A DNA stretch of 64,000 nucleotides from Paragemmobacter amnigenus (GTDB taxonomy: Bacteria > Pseudomonadota > Alphaproteobacteria > Rhodobacterales > Rhodobacteraceae), in the NCBI RefSeq assembly GCF_009908265.2, contig NZ_JAAATX020000002.1:1-64000 (forward strand). The letters run 5' to 3'. A model generated the notes under the pieces. It saw nothing but the letters and a program-made list of their open reading frames with translations, searched no databases and was not told the DNA's origin. This document shows positions 1-8,060 of the stretch, in pieces. Position numbers and translations under genes: made by a program. Every line of letters starts with the position of its first letter. Positions within the stretch are counted from its first letter, which is position 1.

Positions 1-412
1 TGCGCCGCGCTCGTCACCCTCGCCGCGCGTGGAGCGGGTCGAGAAGGTCGCCCCCGCCTTCGGCGCGCGGGCGGGACGGGCGGAGTCCTCGCCCCTCGGG
101 CTGCGCGCGGGCCTTGCGGCGCGCTCGTCACCCTCGCCGCGGGTGGAGCGGGTGGAGAAGGTCGCGCCCACCTTCGGCGCGCGGGCGGGGCGGGCGGAGT
201 CCTCGCCCTTCGGGCTGCGCGCGGGCCTTGTGGCGCGCTCGTCGCCTTCGCTGCGGGCGGAACGGGTGGAGACGGTCGCCCCCGCCTTCGGCGCGCGGGC
301 GGGGCGGGCGGTGTCCTCGCCCCTCGGGCTGCGCGCGGGCCTTGCGCCACGCTCGTCACCTTCGCCGCGCGTGGAACGGGTGGAGAAGGTCGCCCCCGCC
401 TTCGGCGCGCGG
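1..412 (-). repeat. 114-bp tandem repeat encoding a 38-residue unit in the rluB tail
   Basis: Copies begin at 29, 143, 257 and 371, exactly 114 bases apart, so each repeat is 38 codons and keeps the frame. The unit on the coding strand contains ARPARSPRGED, ARPARAPKAGAT and STRSTRGEGDER. Copies differ by only a few bases (for example GCG/GTG and AAC/AGC changes), which points to recent duplication. The array enters from the left edge, so copy number is at least about 3.6. Confidence 0.95.
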
Positions 413-1263
413 ATGCTCCGCGATGCCTCGTCGCGGCGCGGCGCGGGTTTGCCCTTGGGGGCGACGGCGTGCTCGTCCGATGCCTCGCCGGTCAGGCCAA
501 GCTGGTCGCGCAGGACCTTGGGCCGCACTTCCTCGACCTCGCCGGGCTGCAACTCGTTCAGCCGGAAGGGGCCATAGCTGATGCGGATCAGCCGGTTCAC
601 CGTTAGCCCGATCGCCGCCATGGCGCGGCGGATCTCGCGGTTCTTCCCCTCGCGCAGGCCCACGGTCAGCCAGGCATTGGCCCCCTGCACTCGGTCCAGC
701 ACGACCTGCATCGGCTGGAACGTCTCGCCCTCGACCGTGATGCCCTTGCGCAGCGGGTCAAGGTCGGGATCGACCGGATTGCCCTTCACCCGCACGCGGT
801 ATTTCCGCAGCCAGCCGGTCGAAGGCAATTCCAGCCGCCGCTTCAGCTCGCCGTCATTGGTCAGGAGCAAAAGCCCTTCGGAATTCAGGTCAAGCCGCCC
901 GATCGACATCACGCGCGGCATATCCTCGGGCAGGTGGTCAAAGACGGTGTCGCGGCCCTTTTCATCGGCGGCGGATGTGACCAGCCCCTCGGGCTTGTAG
1001 TAGAGCCACAGCCGCGCGGGTTCCGGCGCGGCCAGCGGCTTGCCATTGACCGTGATGCGGTCCTTGGGGCCGACATTCAGCGCGGGGCTGTCGATCACCT
1101 TGCCGTTCACCGCAACCTCGCCTGCCGCGATCATCCGCTCTGCCTCGCGGCGCGAGGCGACACCGGCGCGCGACAGCACCTTGGCAATGCGGTCACCTTC
1201 GGCCGCAGCGGCGGGCGCGGCCCCCGTCTTGGGCGGGCGGGTGGGCGGATGCGGTTTTTTCAT
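1..1263 (-). CDS. rluB: rRNA pseudouridine synthase, RluB/RsuA family (C-terminus outside window)
   Basis: Isomerises a uridine of ribosomal RNA to pseudouridine; RluB-type enzymes act on 23S rRNA. The protein starts MKKPHPP at 1263-1261. An S4 RNA-binding domain lies at roughly residues 20-75 (RIAKVLSRAGVASRREAER). The catalytic domain has the family aspartate motif GRLDLNSEGLLLLTNDG and the later GKNREIRR motif. The conserved enzyme ends near residue 245. After it comes a basic, Arg/Pro/Ala-rich tail, built from 38-residue tandem repeats, that runs off the left edge, so full length is unknown. The gene is divergent from tadA. RluB rather than RsuA or RluE is inferred from the long basic tail usual in alphaproteobacteria. 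The exact target uridine is not certain. Confidence 0.9.
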   Translation of the reverse strand, partial: MKKPHPPTRPPKTGAAPAAAAEGDRIAKVLSRAGVASRREAERMIAAGEVAVNGKVIDSPALNVGPKDRITVNGKPLAAPEPARLWLYYKPEGLVTSAADEKGRDTVFDHLPEDMPRVMSIGRLDLNSEGLLLLTNDGELKRRLELPSTGWLRKYRVRVKGNPVDPDLDPLRKGITVEGETFQPMQVVLDRVQGANAWLTVGLREGKNREIRRAMAAIGLTVNRLIRISYGPFRLNELQPGEVEEVRPKVLRDQLGLTGEASDEHAVAPKGKPAPRRDEASRSIRAPKAGATFSTRSTRGEGDERGARPARSPRGEDTARPARAPKAGATVSTRSARSEGDERATRPARSPKGEDSARPARAPKVGATFSTRSTRGEGDERAARPARSPRGEDSARPARAPKAGATFSTRSTRGEGDERGA

Positions 1264-1302
1264 GGGGATCCCCTGCGGCAAGCGTCGGTCCTAGACCAAC
1301 CG

Positions 1303-1342
1303 CCGGGGGTTTTCCACCCCCGGACCCCCGGAGGATATTTGG
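1303..1342 (+). repeat. Dispersed hairpin element, copy 1
   Basis: A GC stem CCGGGGG / CCCCCGG (1303-1309 and 1316-1322) is followed by ACCCCCGGAGGATATTTGG. The same arrangement is found inverted at 20173-20213, and a related one at 6423-6456. It sits in the divergent rluB/tadA intergenic space. Function is unknown. Confidence 0.75.
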
Positions 1343-1397
1343 GGACGGAAAATGGTGCAAGGTTGCGCCGACGGGCAAGGCAGGGCAGGAAAGGCGG

Positions 1398-1847
1398 ATG
1401 GAGTTCCGGTCCCACATGGATATCGCGCTGGAAGAGGCGCGCGCCGCCGCCCTGCGGGGCGAGGTGCCGGTGGGTGCGGTGGTCGTGGCGCCTTCGGGCG
1501 CGGTGGTGGCGCGGGCGGGCAACCGCACGCGCGAGCTGAACGATCCCACCGCCCATGCCGAAATACTTGCCATCCGCGCCGCCTGTGCCGCGGCGGGGTC
1601 GGAGCGGCTGGCGGGACACGACCTGTACGTCACGCTGGAACCCTGTCCGATGTGCGCGGCGGCGATCTCGGCGGCGCGGATCGGGCGGCTCTACTATGGC
1701 GCGGCGGACCCCAAGAGCGGCGGCGTGGCCGTGGGCGCGCGGGTGTTCTCGCACCCCCAATGCCACCACGTGCCCGAGGTCTATGACGGCATCGCCGCGA
1801 CCGAGGCCGGGGCGATGCTCAAGGACTTCTTCGCGGGCAGGCGTTAG
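1398..1847 (+). CDS. tadA: tRNA-specific adenosine deaminase TadA
   Basis: Deaminates adenosine-34 of the anticodon (tRNA-Arg-ACG in bacteria) to inosine, allowing wobble decoding. The 149-residue protein has the zinc deaminase signature: His53 and catalytic Glu55 in [12 protein letters not shown], and the PCPMC motif with Cys83 and Cys86. Length matches the family. The start is ATG 1398 after a GGAAAGGCGG-like ribosome site. It is divergent from rluB. Its stop interlocks with the stop of the convergent hydrolase gene (shared TTAG at 1844-1847). Confidence 0.95.
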   Translation: MEFRSHMDIALEEARAAALRGEVPVGAVVVAPSGAVVARAGNRTRELNDPTAHAEILAIRAACAAAGSERLAGHDLYVTLEPCPMCAAAISAARIGRLYYGAADPKSGGVAVGARVFSHPQCHHVPEVYDGIAATEAGAMLKDFFAGRR

Positions 1848-2536
1848 AGCGGGACCGCCTCCATCACCTGCGGCTCGATCACCCGCACGCCGGGCAGGGC
1901 GTCGACCATCACCTTCGCATCCTGCGCCAGCGCGCCGAAGGTACGGTAATGGCAGGGGATCACGGTGCGGAAGTTGAAATACCGCTTCGCCGCCCATGCC
2001 GCGCGGGCCATGTCCATCGTGTAATGCCCGCCCGCGCAGAGGATGCCGATATCGGGCGCGTGCAATTCGCCCATCCACGCCATATCCGCCATGATGTCCG
2101 TATCGCCCGAGACATAGATCACGTGCCCCTCGCCCGCGATCATGAACCCCGCCTCCGACCCCGCCGCGACCGGCCCCGCCTCGCCCGTGATGGTCGAGGA
2201 ATGGCAGGCGTTGACCATCGTCACCTGCGCCCCGCCAAGGTCCACCGTGCCGCCCTTGTTGAAGCCGATGGTCGAAATCCCCTCGCGCGCCCCGATCCAC
2301 GAGACGAGGTCGTAGATCCCCACCAGCGGGATGCCCTTTTCCTTGCAGATGGCGGCGGCGTCGGCGGAATGGTCGCCATGCCCGTGGGTCAGAAGGACAT
2401 GGGTCGCGCCCTCCACCGCCTCGGCCCGCCGGTCGGTGGGGAACATCGGGTTTCCGGTGAACCACGGATCGACCAGCAGCACCGCGCCCTCGATCCCGAT
2501 CCGGAAGCCGGAATGGCCAAGCCAGATGATCTGCAT
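1844..2536 (-). CDS. Metallo-beta-lactamase fold metal-dependent hydrolase (UPF0173 family)
   Basis: A 230-residue cytoplasmic protein of the metallo-beta-lactamase superfamily. It begins [13 protein letters not shown] and carries the metal-binding HGHGDH motif (about residues 51-56), then a later SGDTDI aspartate and a C-terminal PCHY histidine. Length and start are typical of UPF0173 (YtkL-like) hydrolases, whose substrate is not established. It is divergent from gatC (171 bases between) and convergent with tadA, sharing 4 bases. Family assignment is firm; the reaction is not known. Confidence 0.88.
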   Translation of the reverse strand: MQIIWLGHSGFRIGIEGAVLLVDPWFTGNPMFPTDRRAEAVEGATHVLLTHGHGDHSADAAAICKEKGIPLVGIYDLVSWIGAREGISTIGFNKGGTVDLGGAQVTMVNACHSSTITGEAGPVAAGSEAGFMIAGEGHVIYVSGDTDIMADMAWMGELHAPDIGILCAGGHYTMDMARAAWAAKRYFNFRTVIPCHYRTFGALAQDAKVMVDALPGVRVIEPQVMEAVPL

Positions 2537-2707
2537 CGTCAGTTCCTCCCCTCATGTCGCCTGCGACCGTCCTTGCCTGCGAAACTAGCGGGCAAAGCGC
2601 GCGGGGGAATGGCGCTTTGGCCGCTTCTGCCGGTTTTCCGTGGCGCGACAGGCTTGCGGGGCAAGGGGCGCGGGGCTAAACGGGCGGGGATCAGAACGGG
2701 GAAGCCC

Positions 2708-2995
2708 ATGTCCATCGATATCGATACCGCGCGCCGTGTGGCGAAGCTGGCCCGCATCCGGGTCGAGGAGGCCGATCTTCCGGCCCTCGCCGGAGAGTTG
2801 TCGGGCATCCTGACCTTCATGGAACAGCTGAACGAAGTGAATGTCGACGGGGTGGAGCCCATGACCTCGGTCACGCCCATGCGTCTGAAACGCCGCAAGG
2901 ACGTGGTGACGGACGGCAACATCCAGTCCGCCGTCCTGAAGAACGCGCCCGATGCGCGCGAGGGGTTCTTTGCCGTGCCGAAGGTGGTGGAATGA
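2708..2995 (+). CDS. gatC: Asp-tRNA(Asn)/Glu-tRNA(Gln) amidotransferase subunit C
   Basis: Small scaffold subunit of GatCAB, which converts misacylated Glu-tRNA(Gln) and Asp-tRNA(Asn) to the correct amide. The 95-residue protein has the usual GatC pattern: an N-terminal helix [13 protein letters not shown], then [19 protein letters not shown], and the C-terminal RKDVV..G..Q..LKNAPD...GFF.VPKVVE motif. The start is ATG 2708; ATG 2992 of gatA overlaps its stop (ATGA), so the two are translationally coupled. gatB is not in the window. Confidence 0.97.
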   Translation: MSIDIDTARRVAKLARIRVEEADLPALAGELSGILTFMEQLNEVNVDGVEPMTSVTPMRLKRRKDVVTDGNIQSAVLKNAPDAREGFFAVPKVVE

Positions 2996-4470
2996 GCGCG
3001 AACACATGGACCATCGCCGCAGCCCGCGACGCGCTGCGCAAGGGCGAGATTTCGGCAACCGACCTGACCATGTCCTGCCTGACCGCGATCGACGCGGGCG
3101 ACGCGCTGGGCGCCTTTGTCCACAAGACGCCGGAGATCGCGCTGGAACAGGCCCGCGCGGCGGATGCGCGGATCAAGGCGGGCGATGCGCCCGCCATGTG
3201 CGGCATCCCGCTGGGGATCAAGGACCTGTTCTGCACCAAGGGCGTGCCCTCGCAGGCGGCGTCGAACATCCTGCGCGGCTTCAGGCCGGAATATGAATCC
3301 ACCGTCACGACCAAGCTCTTCGATGCGGGCGCGGTGATGCTGGGCAAGCTGAACATGGACGAATTCGCCATGGGGTCCAGCAACGAAACCTCCTGCTATG
3401 GCAACGCGGTCAACCCGTGGAAGGTGGACGGGCGCACCCTGACGCCGGGCGGGTCTTCCGGCGGCTCTGCCGCTGCCGTGGCCGCCGACCTGTGCCTTGC
3501 CGCGACCGGCACCGACACGGGCGGGTCGATCCGCCAGCCCGCCGCCTTCACCGGCATCGTGGGGATCAAGCCCACCTATGGCCGCGTGTCGCGCTGGGGC
3601 ATCGTGGCCTTCGCCTCCAGCCTCGATCAGGCGGGGCCGATGACGAAATCCGTCCGCGACGCCGCGATCTTCCTGCAGGCCATGTCGGGCCACGACCCGA
3701 AGGACAGCACCTCTGCCGACCTGCCGGTGCCGGATTTCGAGGCCGCGCTGACCGGCGACATCCGCGGCAAGAAGATCGGCCTTCCGCGCGAATACCGCAT
3801 GGACGGGATGCCGGCCGAGATCGAAAAGCTCTGGTCCGACGGCGCCGCGATGCTGAAGGATGCGGGGGCCGAGATCGTGGATATCTCGCTGCCGCACACG
3901 AAATACGCCCTTCCCGCCTATTACGTCATCGCGCCGGCAGAGGCATCGTCGAACCTCGCCCGCTATGACGGCGTCCGCTACGGCCACCGCGCCACGCTGT
4001 CCGCAGGCGACGGCATCACCGAGATGTATGAAAAGACCCGCGCCGAAGGTTTCGGCAAGGAAGTGCAGCGCCGCGTCATGATCGGCACCTATGTGCTGTC
4101 GGCAGGCTTCTACGACGCCTATTACAACCGCGCCCGCAAGGTGCGCGCGCTGATCAAGCGGGACTTCGAACAGGTCTTCGCCGCCGGAGTGGACGCGATC
4201 CTGACCCCCGCCACCCCTAGCGCGGCCTTCGGTCTGGGCGAGATGTCCAGCGCCGACCCGATCGAGATGTATCTCAACGACGTCTTCACCGTGACGGTGA
4301 ACCTTGCGGGCCTTCCGGGCGTTGCCGTCCCCGTCGGGCTGGACAAGCAGGGGCTGCCGCTCGGGCTGCAACTGATCGGCCGCCCGTGGGAGGAAGGCGC
4401 ATTGCTGAATCACGCTTATGTGCTGGAACGTGCGGCGGGCTTTGTGGCAAAGCCGCAGAAATGGTGGTAA
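2992..4470 (+). CDS. gatA: Asp-tRNA(Asn)/Glu-tRNA(Gln) amidotransferase subunit A
   Basis: Glutaminase/amidase subunit of GatCAB; it releases ammonia from glutamine and passes it to GatB. The 492-residue amidase-signature protein shows the catalytic Lys in GIKDLF (about 77), the cis-Ser in [13 protein letters not shown] (about 155) and the nucleophile Ser in [10 protein letters not shown] (about 178). Full length for the family. It overlaps gatC by 4 bases, and its stop TAA overlaps a possible ATG (4470) of the following lipoprotein gene. Confidence 0.98.
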   Translation: MSANTWTIAAARDALRKGEISATDLTMSCLTAIDAGDALGAFVHKTPEIALEQARAADARIKAGDAPAMCGIPLGIKDLFCTKGVPSQAASNILRGFRPEYESTVTTKLFDAGAVMLGKLNMDEFAMGSSNETSCYGNAVNPWKVDGRTLTPGGSSGGSAAAVAADLCLAATGTDTGGSIRQPAAFTGIVGIKPTYGRVSRWGIVAFASSLDQAGPMTKSVRDAAIFLQAMSGHDPKDSTSADLPVPDFEAALTGDIRGKKIGLPREYRMDGMPAEIEKLWSDGAAMLKDAGAEIVDISLPHTKYALPAYYVIAPAEASSNLARYDGVRYGHRATLSAGDGITEMYEKTRAEGFGKEVQRRVMIGTYVLSAGFYDAYYNRARKVRALIKRDFEQVFAAGVDAILTPATPSAAFGLGEMSSADPIEMYLNDVFTVTVNLAGLPGVAVPVGLDKQGLPLGLQLIGRPWEEGALLNHAYVLERAAGFVAKPQKWW

Positions 4471-4499
4471 TGGCGCGGATCGGAATGGGACGGGGCGGA

Positions 4500-5309
4500 A
4501 TGATGCGGCTTCCTGTGATCTGTGTGGTTCTGGGCGGACTTGCTGCCTGTTCGCAAAGCGTGCCGGAGTCCGGCGCGGGCGTCGGGTTTCAGGACTACAA
4601 CAGCTATATGCGCGAACAGGCCGCCGCGGCCCCGCGTACCGCCACGCCGGTCGCGCCCTTCGGCACGGCCACGGCTGCCCCTGCGGGCGGCTTCTCGCCC
4701 GACCTTGCCGCCGCCGCGATCGACCGTGCCACGGGCACGGCCCCCTTGGCCGCGACCGATCCCTTTGCCAGCAACACCCCGCTGGTCACGACCGGCGCGC
4801 CGCTTTCGGCAATCTCGCCCGTGACCCAGCCCACCACCGTCGCCGCCTTCGACCCGAATGATCCGAACCGTCCGCGCGGCAACGCCCCGACGACGATCCA
4901 GGAACAGTCGGGTGAAATGGTGCACAGCGGCACCGGCATCTCGGACGAACAGGACTTCGCCGCCGTGGCCGAACGCGAGACGATCGAATCCGACGCCGAA
5001 CGCATCGCACGCAACCGCGCGCAATATACCGTGATCCAGCCCACCGCCGTTCCCGAACGGACCGAGACGGGCCCGAACATCGTGCAATACGCGCTGTCCA
5101 CGACCCACAATCCCGGCACGCAGATGTACAAGCGGTCCTCGCTGCGCTTTACCGACCCGATGGCGGTCTGCGCGCGCTATGGCTCGCCCGATCTGGCGCA
5201 GCAGGCCTTCCTCGCCGCCGGTGGCCCCGACCGTGACCGCAAGGGGCTGGACCCCGACGGCGACGGCTTCGCCTGCGACTGGGATCCGCGGCCCTTCCGC
5301 CTGCAGTGA
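4500..5309 (+). CDS. Lipoprotein with C-terminal Excalibur-like calcium-binding motif
   Basis: Predicted membrane-anchored lipoprotein. The start MMRLPVICVVLGGLAACSQ gives a short signal peptide and an LAAC lipobox. A low-complexity Pro/Ala/Thr linker follows. The C-terminal 55 residues contain a paired-cysteine region (AVCARYGSPD...DPDGDGFACDWDP) resembling the Excalibur (PF05901) DxDxDGxxC motif. An alternative start at 4470 ([10 protein letters not shown]...) overlaps the gatA stop as TAATG; 4500 puts the signal sequence at the N-terminus. It lies between gatA and an amidase, with overlaps on both sides, so co-transcription is likely. No precise function can be given. Confidence 0.8.
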   Translation: MMRLPVICVVLGGLAACSQSVPESGAGVGFQDYNSYMREQAAAAPRTATPVAPFGTATAAPAGGFSPDLAAAAIDRATGTAPLAATDPFASNTPLVTTGAPLSAISPVTQPTTVAAFDPNDPNRPRGNAPTTIQEQSGEMVHSGTGISDEQDFAAVAERETIESDAERIARNRAQYTVIQPTAVPERTETGPNIVQYALSTTHNPGTQMYKRSSLRFTDPMAVCARYGSPDLAQQAFLAAGGPDRDRKGLDPDGDGFACDWDPRPFRLQ

Positions 5310-5980
5310 CGGCCTTCCCCTCGCCCAATTGCGGCGAAAGACGGGGGGGCGCCACGCCCGACCTTGTGGTGATCCACTACACCGCCATGGCCACCTTGGC
5401 CGAGGCGCGCGCCCGCCTCTGCGATCCCGCGCATGAGGTGTCGGCGCATTGGCTGATCTCGGAACGGGGCGGGGTGGAGCAGCTGGTCGATGAATCCCTG
5501 CGCGCCTGGCACGCCGGGGCGGGGCAGTGGGGCAGCGTGACCGATGTCAATTCCCGCTCCATCGGGATCGAGCTTGCCAATACCGGCGCGCAGCCCTTTT
5601 CCGAACCGCAGATGGCCGCGTTGGAGCGTCTGCTGGCGGGCATCCTGACGCGCTGGTCCATCCCGCCCGAACGGGTGATCGGCCATTCCGACATGGCCCC
5701 CGCCCGCAAATCTGACCCCGGCCCCCGCTTCGACTGGCGCCGCCTTGCGCGCGCGGGCCTGTCGGTCTGGCCCGATGACGCCGCCTCCGCCGACCCCGCC
5801 ACCTTCCCCGCCCATGCCCGCGCCTTCGGCTATCCGCCCGCCGACGACGCCCTTCTCCTGCGCGCCTTCCGCCTGCGCTTCCGCCCGCATGCCGAAGGCC
5901 CGCCCGATGCCACCGATGCGGGCATGGCGGCGGCGCTCGCCGCCCGCTTCCCCGTTGACGCCCCGCCCGCAGGGGCGTAA
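5306..5980 (+). CDS. N-acetylmuramoyl-L-alanine amidase (AmpD/Amidase_2 family)
   Basis: Cleaves the bond between N-acetylmuramic acid and the peptide stem, in cell-wall turnover or recycling. The 224-residue protein carries the zinc amidase pattern: VVIHYTA (first His ligand), a central SAHWLISE segment, SIGIELANTG with the catalytic Glu, and HSDMAPARKSDPGP with the last His and the Lys/Asp pair. There is no clear signal peptide, which suits a cytoplasmic AmpD-like recycling enzyme. GTG start at 5306 overlaps the preceding stop (GTGA), so coupling is likely. AmpD itself is the closest guess but not proven. Confidence 0.88.
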   Translation: MTAFPSPNCGERRGGATPDLVVIHYTAMATLAEARARLCDPAHEVSAHWLISERGGVEQLVDESLRAWHAGAGQWGSVTDVNSRSIGIELANTGAQPFSEPQMAALERLLAGILTRWSIPPERVIGHSDMAPARKSDPGPRFDWRRLARAGLSVWPDDAASADPATFPAHARAFGYPPADDALLLRAFRLRFRPHAEGPPDATDAGMAAALAARFPVDAPPAGA

Positions 5981-5988
5981 GCCCACCC

Positions 5989-6380
5989 CGCGCGGATGGC
6001 CGGATGACCGCGGGGGGCGACCTTCGAGGAAAGTCCGGACTCCATGAAGCAAGGGTGCCGGGTAACGCCCGGCGGGGGCAACCCCAGGGAAAGCGCCACA
6101 GAGAAGAGTCTGCCCCGCTTGCGGGGTGATGGTGAAACGGTGGGGTAAGAGCCCACCGCGGACTTGGCAACAAGGACGGCACGGCAAGCCCCACCCGGAG
6201 CAATGCCGAATAGGGGCCTCGCGCGGAAAGGTCTGGCGATCGTCAGAGACCTCCGCAGGGACGCTTCAGCCCAGAGGCCCGGGTTGGCAGCTTGACCGCC
6301 GTGGCAACACGGACGGCAGAGGAATGGTCATCCAAGGGGGCAACCCCGGGACAGAATCCGGCTTACAGGCTATCCGCGCG
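5989..6380 (+). ncRNA. rnpB: RNase P RNA (bacterial type A)
   Basis: Catalytic RNA of RNase P, which trims tRNA 5' leaders. Conserved blocks are in the right order: GAGGAAAGTCCGGACTCCA near 6028, GGTAAGAGCCCACCG near 6144, and ACAGAATCCGGCTTACAGGC near 6350. The ends pair to form P1: CGCGCGGATGG at 5989-5999 with CTATCCGCGCG at 6370-6380. About 392 nucleotides, normal for alphaproteobacteria. No T-rich terminator follows on this strand. Confidence 0.96.
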
Positions 6381-6400
6381 TTCTTTTCGGTAACCGTCGC

Positions 6401-6420
6401 AAAAAAGGGGGCCAGCCCCC
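6401..6420 (-). terminator. Minus-strand terminator-like hairpin facing rnpB
   Basis: Read on the minus strand: GGGGG, loop CTGG, CCCCC, then TTTTTT. It would stop transcription entering rnpB from the opposite direction. It lies 20 bases after the end of rnpB. The stem is short, so activity is uncertain. Confidence 0.4.
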
Positions 6421-6422
6421 TC

Positions 6423-6500
6423 GCCGCCTGCGGCGGCTCACCCCCGGAGTATTTGGACCGAGATGAAGCAACCTGCCCTTTCACCTTGGCCCAAATACCC
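6423..6500. repeat. Dispersed hairpin element, compound palindromic copy
   Basis: A stem GCCGCC/GGCGGC (6423-6437) is followed by CACCCCCGGAGTATTTGG, related to the elements at 1303 and 20173. A partner arm in the opposite direction follows: GAGTATTTGGACCGAGATGA at 6447-6466 against TTCACCTTGGCCCAAATACC at 6480-6499. The two arms could pair into a long imperfect hairpin. It fills most of the 298-base space between rnpB and rpmG; the rest of that space holds only the rpmG promoter region. Confidence 0.7.
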
Positions 6501-6592
6501 TTGGCGGAGCCAAGCGGCACATGCCGCGCAGGCGACCTGAAAGACTTGCGCCGCAAGGCGCGCAATTTGATGGCGGGCGGGCGGTTTGGCTG

Positions 6593-6620
6593 TTGACTCT
6601 GCCGCTTCCCCAAGTAAAAG
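6593..6620 (+). promoter_or_regulatory. Candidate promoter for rpmG
   Basis: TTGACT at 6593-6598 and TAAAAG at 6615-6620, 16 bases apart, lie about 60 bases before the rpmG start. The -35 is a good housekeeping sigma match; the -10 is weak. Confidence 0.4.
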
Positions 6621-6678
6621 GCGGGCTTCAAGAGATTTCGCGGGGGCCACACGTTTCCCCGTTGCAGGAGAGACGACT

Positions 6679-6846
6679 ATGGCGAAGCCGACGACGATCA
6701 AGATCCGTCTGAACTCGACGGCGGGCACCGGGCACTTCTACGTGACCAAGAAGAACGCCCGCACCATGACCGAAAAGATGGTCGTGAAGAAGTACGACCC
6801 CGTCAAGCGCGAGCATGTGGAATACAAGGAAGGCAAGATCAAGTAA
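6679..6846 (+). CDS. rpmG: 50S ribosomal protein L33
   Basis: A 55-residue large-subunit ribosomal protein, [18 protein letters not shown]..., with the conserved [15 protein letters not shown] and KYDP...H..YKE.KIK segments. It lacks the CxxC zinc pairs, so it is the zinc-independent form. A purine-rich ribosome site (GCAGGAGAG) precedes ATG 6679. A terminator follows at 6871. The gene stands alone. Confidence 0.98.
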   Translation: MAKPTTIKIRLNSTAGTGHFYVTKKNARTMTEKMVVKKYDPVKREHVEYKEGKIK

Positions 6847-6870
6847 GATCGCCCTTCCATCCGGAATGCA

Positions 6871-6897
6871 GGGCCGTCCCGTGGGGCGGCCCTTTTC
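6871..6897 (+). terminator. Intrinsic terminator after rpmG
   Basis: GGGCCGTCCC and GGGGCGGCCC pair across a short loop and are followed by TTTTCCTTT. It starts 24 bases after the rpmG stop. Confidence 0.85.
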
Positions 6898-6955
6898 CTT
6901 TGGTCCTTGGCGCTTTTGCCCTTTCCTTCCGGTCCGCTTGCCCTAGTTTCCGGCG

Positions 6956-7495
6956 ATGGACCACACACTCACCCTAAGGCGCGCGCGGATCTCGGATCTG
7001 GATGCGGTCGACGCCCTGCTCGGGCGCAGCTATCCGCGCCTTCTGCGGCCGGATTACCCGCCCTCGGTCATGGTGATGGCCCTTCCCCTCATCGTGCGGG
7101 CCCGGCCCGACCTGCTGGCATCTGGCCGCTATTTTCTGGCCGAGTGCGAGGATGGCACCGTCATCGGCGGCGGCGGGTGGAGCGCGGCCTCGCCCGTGGG
7201 CGGGGACGAGCAGCCCTCGGTCGGGCATGTGCGGCATGTGGCAGTCGATCCCGCCCATGTCCGCCACGGCGTCGGGCGCGCAGTGATGGGAGAGATCATC
7301 GTCGACACCCTGCGCCACGGCATCCGCTGGCTGGACTGCCTGTCCACCCGCACCGCGGTGCCATTCTACGAATCGCTCGGTTTCCGCGTCCTGCACGAGA
7401 TGGACGTGAACCTGCGCCCCGGCATCGTCTTTCCGGCCGTCCGCATGATGCGCCAGATCGCGCCCGACGCGCCGCCCTCGCCCCACACGGCCTAG
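6956..7495 (+). CDS. GNAT family N-acetyltransferase
   Basis: Transfers an acetyl group from acetyl-CoA to an unknown acceptor. The 179-residue protein has an N-terminal RRARISDLDAVDALL strand-helix typical of GNAT proteins, the acetyl-CoA motif A in HVRHVAVDPAHVRHGVGRAV (about residues 85-104), and the C-terminal TAVPFYESLGFRV motif. Single gene after the rpmG terminator. Its stop interlocks with that of the convergent gene in a CTAG at 7492-7495. Substrate unknown. Confidence 0.88.
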   Translation: MDHTLTLRRARISDLDAVDALLGRSYPRLLRPDYPPSVMVMALPLIVRARPDLLASGRYFLAECEDGTVIGGGGWSAASPVGGDEQPSVGHVRHVAVDPAHVRHGVGRAVMGEIIVDTLRHGIRWLDCLSTRTAVPFYESLGFRVLHEMDVNLRPGIVFPAVRMMRQIAPDAPPSPHTA

Positions 7496-7812
7496 TGGCG
7501 CGTGGCCGCGCGGCCCTGATCGTCGCGTTCGAAGTTGAAGACCGCCACCGCCGAGTAATGGTCCATCTTGAACAGCAGGCTGTGGCGCAGGTCGTTGATG
7601 AAATCGCATTTCTCGCGGATGAAATGCTGCAGGTCGGCATTGTTGTCGAACTTCGCCGTGATCGACACATTGCCGTCCTTGCACATCAGCACGGTCATGG
7701 AATGCAGGTCATATTCCGCGATGCAGCCCGCCAGCTGTTCCGAGATATAGGCCGCCGCGATTTTCGCGTCGGTGATATTGGCGAATTTCAGGTTGAAGAC
7801 CTTGACGAACAT
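7492..7812 (-). CDS. Conserved hypothetical 106-residue protein
   Basis: No function recognised. The protein begins MFVKVFNLKFANITDAKIAA and is predicted soluble, mixed alpha/beta. It has two cysteines (LAGCIAEYD and MCKDGN) and a charged C-terminus. ATG 7812 overlaps the stop of a 39-codon upstream ORF as TGATG, which suggests translational coupling. An in-frame extension to 7977 exists but is arginine-rich and lies across the small ORF, so it is not chosen. Convergent with the GNAT gene. Confidence 0.75.
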   Translation of the reverse strand: MFVKVFNLKFANITDAKIAAAYISEQLAGCIAEYDLHSMTVLMCKDGNVSITAKFDNNADLQHFIREKCDFINDLRHSLLFKMDHYSAVAVFNFERDDQGRAATRH

Positions 7813-7931
7813 CACGCCCCCGCGACGGTCGGAACCGGTGCGCGAAGGGACACGCCGACCCGTCCGGCGCGGGCATCGCGCGCGGCATCCTCGGGGCGGT
7901 CCTGAGGGTGACCTGTGGCAGGGCAGGTCAT
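7812..7931 (-). CDS. Small ORF (39 codons) coupled to the downstream hypothetical gene
   Basis: Starts MTCPATGHPQDRPED and ends TVAGA. A good ribosome site, GGAGAAG, lies 4-10 bases before ATG 7931-7929. The TGA stop overlaps the ATG of the next gene (TGATG). It contains no membrane segment. It could be a real small protein or a leader peptide controlling the following gene. The ribosome site and overlap support translation; no homologue is recognised. Confidence 0.5.
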   Translation of the reverse strand: MTCPATGHPQDRPEDAARDARAGRVGVSLRAPVPTVAGA

Positions 7932-8004
7932 CGTCTTCTCCGTTCCGGTGCAGTTTCCTTACTCGTCTTAACGGCACCGCCGCCTGCAGTTTTATAGGCC
8001 CAAG

Positions 8005-8033
8005 GAAAAGGGCCGGTCCTTTCGGACCGGCCC
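8005..8033 (-). terminator. Intrinsic terminator of the Bax-inhibitor-like gene
   Basis: On the minus strand GGGCCGGTCC, loop GAAA, GGACCGGCCC, then TTTTCC. A perfect 10-bp stem 27 bases after the stop codon. Confidence 0.9.
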
Positions 8034-8060
8034 CGCGGAAGCGTCACGATCAGGCCCCGA

